IMG/VR virus record: IMGVR_UViG_3300006059_000011
Coordinates: 1-26,331 of that record
Reading direction: 5' to 3' (one strand)
DNA length: 26,331 nt
Origin: a virus
The number at the start of each line of letters is the position of its first letter. Positions within the stretch are counted from its first letter, which is position 1. Below the pieces are notes generated by a model. The model did not search any database and was not told the DNA's origin. It saw only the letters and a list, made by a program, of their open reading frames with translations. This document shows, piece after piece, positions 22,677 through 26,331 of this stretch. Made by a program: the position numbers and the translations under genes.

Positions 22677-22707
22677 AAAAGGCCCGGCCGTCTCACCGGA
22701 CCGGGCC
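22677..22707 (-). terminator. rho-independent terminator after the AT-hook gene
   Basis: On the minus strand GGCCCGG, a 13-base loop and CCGGGCC make a perfect 7-bp GC stem running into TTTT. It begins 7 bases after the stop of the 38-residue gene, the normal position for a terminator. Confidence 0.75.
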
Positions 22708-22713
22708 GTCGCG

Positions 22714-22830
22714 TTATCGCGCCTTCTTGGCGTGATGTTTGCGCGTCTTGGCGGCGCCGGCTTTCGCTAGCGCAGTCTTCGCGGCGGGTTTTTTCGGGCG
22801 GCCGGGGCCGCGCTTGGCCTTCTTGGCCAT
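22714..22830 (-). CDS. 38-residue basic AT-hook-like protein
   Basis: A small gene with GAGGAG in good position before the ATG at 22830 and a TAA stop at 22716-22714, directly before a terminator. The product is MAKKAKRGPGRPKKPA followed by an Ala/Lys-rich helix-prone stretch (KTALAKAGAAKTRKHHAKK) ending AR. About a third of the residues are Lys or Arg. RGPGRPKKP at residues 7-15 resembles the AT-hook core (GRP flanked by basic residues) that binds the minor groove. It may be a DNA-condensing or transcription-modulating protein. It has its own leader and terminator, so it is probably expressed apart from the late genes. Confidence 0.72.
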   Translation of the reverse strand: MAKKAKRGPGRPKKPAAKTALAKAGAAKTRKHHAKKAR

Positions 22831-22851
22831 ATTTGATACTCCTCGTGTGAA

Positions 22852-22866
22852 ATCGCGAATTGCGAT
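22852..22866. promoter_or_regulatory. operator-like inverted repeat upstream of the AT-hook gene
   Basis: ATCGC and GCGAT arms with a 5-base AT-rich centre (ATCGCGAATTGCGAT) lie 22 bases upstream of the ATG. A TATGAT about 15-20 bases further upstream could be a -10 box, but no good -35 is seen. A regulatory role is an inference. Confidence 0.3.
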
Positions 22867-22899
22867 CACCGCAGGAGAATCATATTTCGGGCGCGAGGT

Positions 22900-23316
22900 C
22901 TATTGCGTATCGCGTCCGCCGCCGCCGTAGGGGCCGCCGGTGTTGGCGATCGTCCCCTTCATCCGCGTATTCCCGGTCTTAGGATTTTTCGTGCTGACGC
23001 CGCTGCCCGGGATCCATTTCTTGCCCTGCAACGGCGCCTGGTCGATCTGCTTGCGAGTCGGCACCGTTCCGCCGCGCGCCTGTCCGCCCTTGCTTGGAGT
23101 CGAGCCGACGCGATCGCGCTGATTGGTCGGATGGCTGATGTGATTGCTCGGCACTTCGGCCTTCTTGTGCGCGGACCCTTCGTCCTTGCTGCGGCCGTCG
23201 AACCTGGCCATCTTGCCTTTTTGCGCACGGGTCTGGCGCAGAATCGCGGGCTTGAACTTCGCGGCAGCCTTGGCGCTGATTGCACCCGAGGCCATCAGCG
23301 AGTTGAGAGAGCGCAT
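22900..23316 (-). CDS. basic Gly/Lys-rich hypothetical protein
   Basis: A 138-residue protein from the ATG at 23316 (MRSLNSLMASGAISAKAAAK), preceded by AGGAG, one base after the upstream stop; longer in-frame starts run inside the upstream gene. After about 25 residues it becomes very basic and Gly/Ser-rich (HKKAEVPSNHISHPTNQRD, then GSTPSKGGQARGGTVPTRK). It ends GGPYGGGGRDTQ and contains PLQGKKWIPGSGVSTKNPK. Low complexity suggests a flexible nucleic-acid-binding or internal head protein. No family is recognised. Confidence 0.75.
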   Translation of the reverse strand: MRSLNSLMASGAISAKAAAKFKPAILRQTRAQKGKMARFDGRSKDEGSAHKKAEVPSNHISHPTNQRDRVGSTPSKGGQARGGTVPTRKQIDQAPLQGKKWIPGSGVSTKNPKTGNTRMKGTIANTGGPYGGGGRDTQ

Positions 23317-23317
23317 G

Positions 23318-24058
23318 TCAATTCTCCTGGTAGCGATCGCAATCGCGATCGGCCCGCACGAGGCCGCAGACGATTTCGCAGGGGGCGATGTCGCCATTGC
23401 CGAGCGCCTTGCGGATGGCGGTGTCGCGGCCGAAGTGGACGCAGTTGGCGCATTTGTCCGGCCCCATGCCGTAATGCACCGCGATCTTGGATTCCTTGAA
23501 GGCATCCACGACACCTCTGGCGCGGAACATGCGCAGCAATTCCTTGGCGCGCTTGCCGTCGGGGCCGTCATCCGTGAAGGCCGTGTCGTGATAGGGGCCG
23601 CACCACAGATCCTTGGGCGGATTGACCGGATCGCGCTTCACGCAGCGGTCGATCGCCGCATCGGTCGTCTCATTCACGCTATCGGGATTGCGTCCCAGAG
23701 TTTCGTAACGCTCATTTTCCTTGGCCGACGCATAGGCGTGCGCGGCCCCGTAGCTGTCCACCGGATTGTCGCCGGCGTCCACCGACCACTCGGTGTGCTC
23801 GTGCTCGATCCAGGCGCCGATCAGTTCCTTCGGCGCGATGCCGCGGACGCGGACATCGCCGGCCATTACCTCGGCATGGAGCCGGCGATCGATGTAGACG
23901 GTCTTGCCGTCCGCGCTGATGCCGCCCGCGTAAGGGACGTCCCGGGTGGTGTCGATCCTGACCGCCCGCGCCAGCAGATCGGGCGTATCGCCTTCGCCGA
24001 GCATGCGCGAGAGTTCCGCCGGCGTCTTGGGCTCGGCATGGCGATGGCCGCTGGACAT
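23318..24058 (-). CDS. protein with metallopeptidase-like HExxE motif and HiPIP-like cysteine cluster
   Basis: A 246-residue protein, MSSGHRHAEPKTPAELSRML. Residues 41-60 (VPYAGGISADGKTVYIDRRL) precede WIEHEHTEW at 83-91, which contains H86-E87-H88-T89-E90, and AAHAYASAKENE from 105; the HE and AH spacing resembles zinc-dependent peptidase folds, though not a standard HExxH. The C-terminus has Cys203-x2-Cys206-x20-Cys227-x12-Cys240 plus Cys231, with VHFG and CDRYQ, close to the cysteine spacing of high-potential iron-sulphur proteins. Possible roles are a head-maturation protease or a redox-sensitive factor. Both assignments are inferences. It overlaps nothing and its downstream partner follows after one base. 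Confidence 0.82.
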   Translation of the reverse strand: MSSGHRHAEPKTPAELSRMLGEGDTPDLLARAVRIDTTRDVPYAGGISADGKTVYIDRRLHAEVMAGDVRVRGIAPKELIGAWIEHEHTEWSVDAGDNPVDSYGAAHAYASAKENERYETLGRNPDSVNETTDAAIDRCVKRDPVNPPKDLWCGPYHDTAFTDDGPDGKRAKELLRMFRARGVVDAFKESKIAVHYGMGPDKCANCVHFGRDTAIRKALGNGDIAPCEIVCGLVRADRDCDRYQEN

Positions 24059-24157
24059 GCGTCAGGATGACCTTGGAGGAAGTGGCGGCCCGGCATTCGT
24101 GGGCTGGGGGGCTGGGGAAGATGCCGGGCCGCCGAGGCCCGCGGGTGGGGCCATACG

Positions 24158-24187
24158 AAAAAACCCGCGGCGCAAAGATGCGGCGGG
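24158..24187 (-). terminator. rho-independent terminator
   Basis: On the minus strand CCCGC and GCGGG arms, with a possible inner CGC/GCG pairing across a short loop, run into TTTTTT. The 194-base gap 24059-24252 between genes contains this signal and otherwise no supported gene. It lies 66 bases after the stop at 24253. Confidence 0.7.
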
Positions 24188-24252
24188 CATATGTCGTCAA
24201 TCTGGAATTTCATGAATTCTGCGGCGCGGTAGCGAAAGAGTCAAGAGCCGAT

Positions 24253-24513
24253 TTATTTGCGAAATTGATGCTCGATCGCTTTCCAGTCAGGCCAATCGGC
24301 CGGCGTAAGAAATCTCAGCCGCCACTTATTGGAACAATGAAGTTCGCGAACCGTATAATACGTGTGCGACACTTCGACCATCGCCGGAGCGACGCCCGAT
24401 CGCGTCAACACGTTCAGTCGGCCCGGAGGATCGGGCAATTCGATGTCGCGCGCTCCCGGCGTTAAATCCGCAAATTGCCCATCGCGCGGGCCGCCGATAA
24501 TCTTAAGCTTCAT
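24253..24513 (-). CDS. small hypothetical phage protein
   Basis: An 86-residue protein, MKLKIIGGPRDGQFADLTPG, with GGAAAGA upstream and an ATGA overlap with the previous gene. The GGPRDG N-terminus, a beta-type centre (AMVEVSHTYYTVRELHC) and the tail WRLRFLTPADWPDWKAIEHQ look like a small phage protein family of unknown function that I have seen in alphaproteobacterial phages. It has no membrane segment. It is the last gene before the terminator at 24158-24187. Confidence 0.82.
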   Translation of the reverse strand: MKLKIIGGPRDGQFADLTPGARDIELPDPPGRLNVLTRSGVAPAMVEVSHTYYTVRELHCSNKWRLRFLTPADWPDWKAIEHQFRK

Positions 24514-25247
24514 TTGATTTTGTCTTTCCGATGCCGCTCCCGCTCCATCAACGCCCGAAAATGCCCATAAACTCCGGCCGCGTCCGCCGGGTCAACCAGG
24601 CCGAGTCGGGTCACCGTCTCGATGAAGGCTTCGCGCTCGGAGTTTAAGGAGCGAGTGGCGAAGTAGCGAGTAGCGAGTAGGGAAGCGTCCCTTCTACTCG
24701 CTAGTTCGCTACTCCCCATTCGCTTTCTTCCGGGCCGCCGCTTGATCCCCAATGCATCCGCCAGGATTCCCAGCGCGATCTTCACCGCCGGCAGCCATCC
24801 CGGCGGGCAGGCGCGATCCTCGACGCACAGCTCTTCAAGCGGCCCTTTCACTTGGCGCGGGCAGAGCGCGATTTCGGCCTGCAGGGTGCCGAACGCGCGC
24901 GCGACGTCCTGGGCACGCTCCCGTGCTTCCTCGCTCTCGATGGCCGCCGTATCGCGACCACGGCCCAGTTCATAGGACGGCGAAGCGACCGACCGCCTCC
25001 GGCCGATCGAGCGGTCGTAACGGCCATAGATTTCTGCAATGCGGAATCCGGTTGCTACTTCTACGGGCGTCAGGCTACCGGCGTAGCCGAGGCGGCCGAG
25101 CTGGGTGGCGATGAGAGGATTGCAGCCGAGCTTGACGGCGTCCTCGCGGATGCGGTGCCAGCCGGCGAGCGATGGTCCCTCCGGCTCCTGGATAAGCTGG
25201 CCGCCGGGATGGCGCTTGCCGGGCTTTTTCGGACGGCCTTTAGCCAT
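24510..25247 (-). CDS. hypothetical protein interrupted in frame by a palindromic element
   Basis: A 245-residue protein from the ATG at 25247, which has GGAG upstream and overlaps the previous stop by 8 bases; a TTG upstream is rejected. The N-terminus MAKGRPKKPGKRHPGGQL is basic; residues 30-80 are helical (RIREDAVKLGCNPLIATQLG, VEVATGFRIAEIYGRYDRS); Cys129, Cys141 and Cys147 lie in the middle. Residues about 174-202 (MGSSELASRRDASLLATRYF and on) are read from palindromic element E7, in frame, between GIKRRPGRK and EREAFIETVTRLG. The flanking sequence looks like one protein, so the element may be a tolerated insertion. Alternatively the element joined two genes. The function is unknown. Confidence 0.8.
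   Translation of the reverse strand: MAKGRPKKPGKRHPGGQLIQEPEGPSLAGWHRIREDAVKLGCNPLIATQLGRLGYAGSLTPVEVATGFRIAEIYGRYDRSIGRRRSVASPSYELGRGRDTAAIESEEARERAQDVARAFGTLQAEIALCPRQVKGPLEELCVEDRACPPGWLPAVKIALGILADALGIKRRPGRKRMGSSELASRRDASLLATRYFATRSLNSEREAFIETVTRLGLVDPADAAGVYGHFRALMERERHRKDKIK
24645..24729. repeat. modular palindromic element, copy E7, inside a coding sequence
   Basis: The left arm has GCGAGTG, GCGAAGTA, GCGAGTA and GCGAGTA; the apex is GGGAAGCGTCCC; the right arm has TACTCGC, TAGTTCGC, TACTCCCC and ATTCGC. It is about 84 bases, a multiple of three, and has no stop in the frame used by the gene at 24510-25247. Its orientation matches E5. Confidence 0.85.
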
Positions 25248-25605
25248 GCGCGACTCCGGCCGGAACAATGGTGGGCTCGATCGAGGTCGGGGCGAAGGAA
25301 ATATCGGCGCCGACGATGATCTGCCAGCCGATGCGGCCCCACGGGGAAGCAGGATGGCTCATGACGGCGGCGATGGAGGTCGGCGGCGGCGGATTGCGGC
25401 GCATCAAAATGCGCAGGAATCGAGCCGTCTGCTCGAAAACCCGCTCTCGCGAAGGGCCGGCGACAGTTACGAGACCGGCGCGATCGATCGTCACCAAGCA
25501 CCCCATCAGGCATGGGACATGCCGACCCTGCGGCACCAATCCGAGCACTGCCGGCAGCAGGAAGATCAGCCGGTAGGGCGATGGGGCAGCATGACGGTCG
25601 GGCAT
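25240..25605 (-). CDS. hypothetical protein
   Basis: A 121-residue protein starting MPDRHAAPSPYRLIFLLPAV, with GGAGAG upstream of the ATG. A hydrophobic segment at about 12-24 (RLIFLLPAVLGLVPQG) is moderate and followed by MGCLVTIDRAGLVTVAG, so it may be a buried core. The C-terminal half is alpha/beta (ARFLRILMRRNPPPPTSIA, WQIIVGADISFAPTSIEP). It overlaps the next gene by 8 bases (ATGGCTAA). No family is recognised; it is called from its ribosome binding site and coupling. Confidence 0.72.
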   Translation of the reverse strand: MPDRHAAPSPYRLIFLLPAVLGLVPQGRHVPCLMGCLVTIDRAGLVTVAGPSRERVFEQTARFLRILMRRNPPPPTSIAAVMSHPASPWGRIGWQIIVGADISFAPTSIEPTIVPAGVAHG

Positions 25606-25654
25606 CGCATGCTCTCCGGCAGCCCTTTCTAGGGTCGCGGAGGTTCATGACGGC

Positions 25655-25993
25655 TTAACGTGACGGATCAGCCGGCCCGACGATGCTCTTGCGACGAATC
25701 CAGAATAACTGGCGAAGGCCCGGGACCGACTTGGCTTCGACCCGGATGAGCACGCCTCGCCACCGGAAGCCCCGCACCGTCACCCGCATATGCGCCTGAC
25801 CGCTGAGTTCCCGCGTGCTGACGTACATGGGGGCGCGGTCGAGGCCGGCCCGCACGTTGATGTAGGCTTCGCCCGCGTGGTCGCGAGGATTGTCGGGGTT
25901 GAATTTGCGAATGTAGATCGGGATCAGCACGCTGTCGCCGATGGCCGGCTGGGGCGCCAATTTGGGCTGCCCAAGCATTCGCCACCGCCACAT
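25655..25993 (-). CDS. hypothetical protein
   Basis: A 112-residue protein from the ATG at 25993 (MWRWRMLGQPKLAPQPAIGD), with GGAGGG upstream; an upstream TTG is rejected because it lacks such a site. It is basic and beta-type (SVLIPIYIRKFNPDNPRDH, VTVRGFRWRGVLIRVEAKS), ending LRQLFWIRRKSIVGPADP. A small nucleic-acid-binding fold is conceivable from the Arg/Trp content, but no family is recognised. Confidence 0.72.
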   Translation of the reverse strand: MWRWRMLGQPKLAPQPAIGDSVLIPIYIRKFNPDNPRDHAGEAYINVRAGLDRAPMYVSTRELSGQAHMRVTVRGFRWRGVLIRVEAKSVPGLRQLFWIRRKSIVGPADPSR

Positions 25994-26034
25994 GAACCCG
26001 GTCCCTCCGTAAGTGGAAGCAATATAACATAAAA

Positions 26035-26331
26035 TCAATCATGCCGGATGCCCATTCCGATCATAGCCACGCACCTCTCGACCAGCTTCAGGCAATCCGG
26101 ACGATCGCTGACGCCGCCGGGTCCCCAATGTTTTCGTGCCGCGTCGATCGATAAATTCCGGCACCCGGCGATGATCCTCCACTCGCCCTTGATTTTTGCG
26201 GGCACGAACCAATAGCCGCGCGAATCTTTGCCGGCCGAAATGCCGGGGAGGTTGTAGAGCCCTACCTCGGTCGCGGCCGGCAATTCCGGCAGCACGGTGA
26301 GGCCGCGGAGGTTGTAGAGCCCCACCTCGGT
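26035..26331 (-). CDS. partial gene with 20-residue tandem repeat, open at the right edge
   Basis: The visible C-terminal 98 residues run off the right end of the window, so the start is not seen; a GTG at 26325 lies inside the repeat and is not a convincing start. Two 20-residue units begin TEVGLYNLRGLTV and TEVGLYNLPGISA. They are followed by GYWFVPAKIKGEWRIIAGCR and a C-terminus with Cys, Asp and His (DRPDCLKLVERCVAMIG). The array may continue outside the window. The function is unknown. Confidence 0.72.
   Translation of the reverse strand, partial: TEVGLYNLRGLTVLPELPAATEVGLYNLPGISAGKDSRGYWFVPAKIKGEWRIIAGCRNLSIDAARKHWGPGGVSDRPDCLKLVERCVAMIGMGIRHD
26248..26331. repeat. tandem repeat with 60-base period at the window edge
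   Basis: GAGGTTGTAGAGCC followed by C[TC]ACCTCGGT occurs at 26248 and again at 26308, a 60-base period equal to 20 codons of the partial gene. The second copy ends at the window edge, so the full copy number is unknown. Confidence 0.8.

Noticed and set aside
12844-24729. Palindromic elements as remnants of IS termini or a transposon
   Set aside because: No transposase or RAYT-like gene and no target-site duplication were recognised in the window.

Overview
The window is one half of a tailed double-stranded DNA phage (or prophage) with a short-tailed, P22-like virion plan. Almost every gene lies on the minus strand and is read from right to left, with ATGA, TAAATG or 8-base start/stop overlaps typical of a phage late operon. 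The sequence is GC-rich with GC-rich third codon positions. Codon use and protein style suggest an alphaproteobacterial host, possibly of the Bradyrhizobium/Rhodopseudomonas group; this is an inference without database support. No tRNA, rRNA, IS element, integrase, lysis gene or CRISPR array was recognised.

Layout in transcription order (right to left): (1) 26331-22191, small and mostly unrecognised genes, including a partial gene with a 20-residue tandem repeat at the right edge, a protein with a metallopeptidase-like motif plus a HiPIP-like cysteine cluster, and a 38-residue AT-hook-like protein; two rho-independent terminators divide this block. (2) 22164-16862, DNA packaging: a putative small terminase, the large terminase, three small proteins, the P22-type portal and an exported protein. 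(3) 16858-12385, head: a small coiled-coil protein, an acidic scaffold, the major capsid protein (DUF4043/N4 gp56-type) and three accessory proteins. (4) 12381-4158, neck and ejection apparatus: a gp4-like head-completion factor, a gp10-like DNA-stabilisation protein, a collagen-like secreted protein, a protein with a C-terminal peptidase S74-type domain, and two large putative ejection proteins. (5) 4039-814, a tail-collar fibre with a signal peptide and four small terminal genes. The left edge carries a plus-strand gene (2-832) resembling RecT/Red-beta-type annealing proteins, probably the end of the early region, converging on the late operon. A second plus-strand gene (4038-4358) sits inside the late operon and looks like a moron.

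The most unusual content is a family of imperfect palindromic elements, about 70-115 bp each, built from 7-8 nt modules (GCGAGTA, GCGAAGTA, GCGAAATA and similar) around a GGGAAGC-type apex. Six complete copies and one remnant occur. Most fill the spacers between capsid-region genes and abut stop codons. One copy encodes the C-terminus and stop of a small gene, the remnant supplies a ribosome binding site, and one copy sits in frame inside a coding sequence and adds about 28 codons, as Rickettsia palindromic elements do. A second, shorter repeat (CTTCGAGAAG followed by CCCTC) sits just upstream of start codons.
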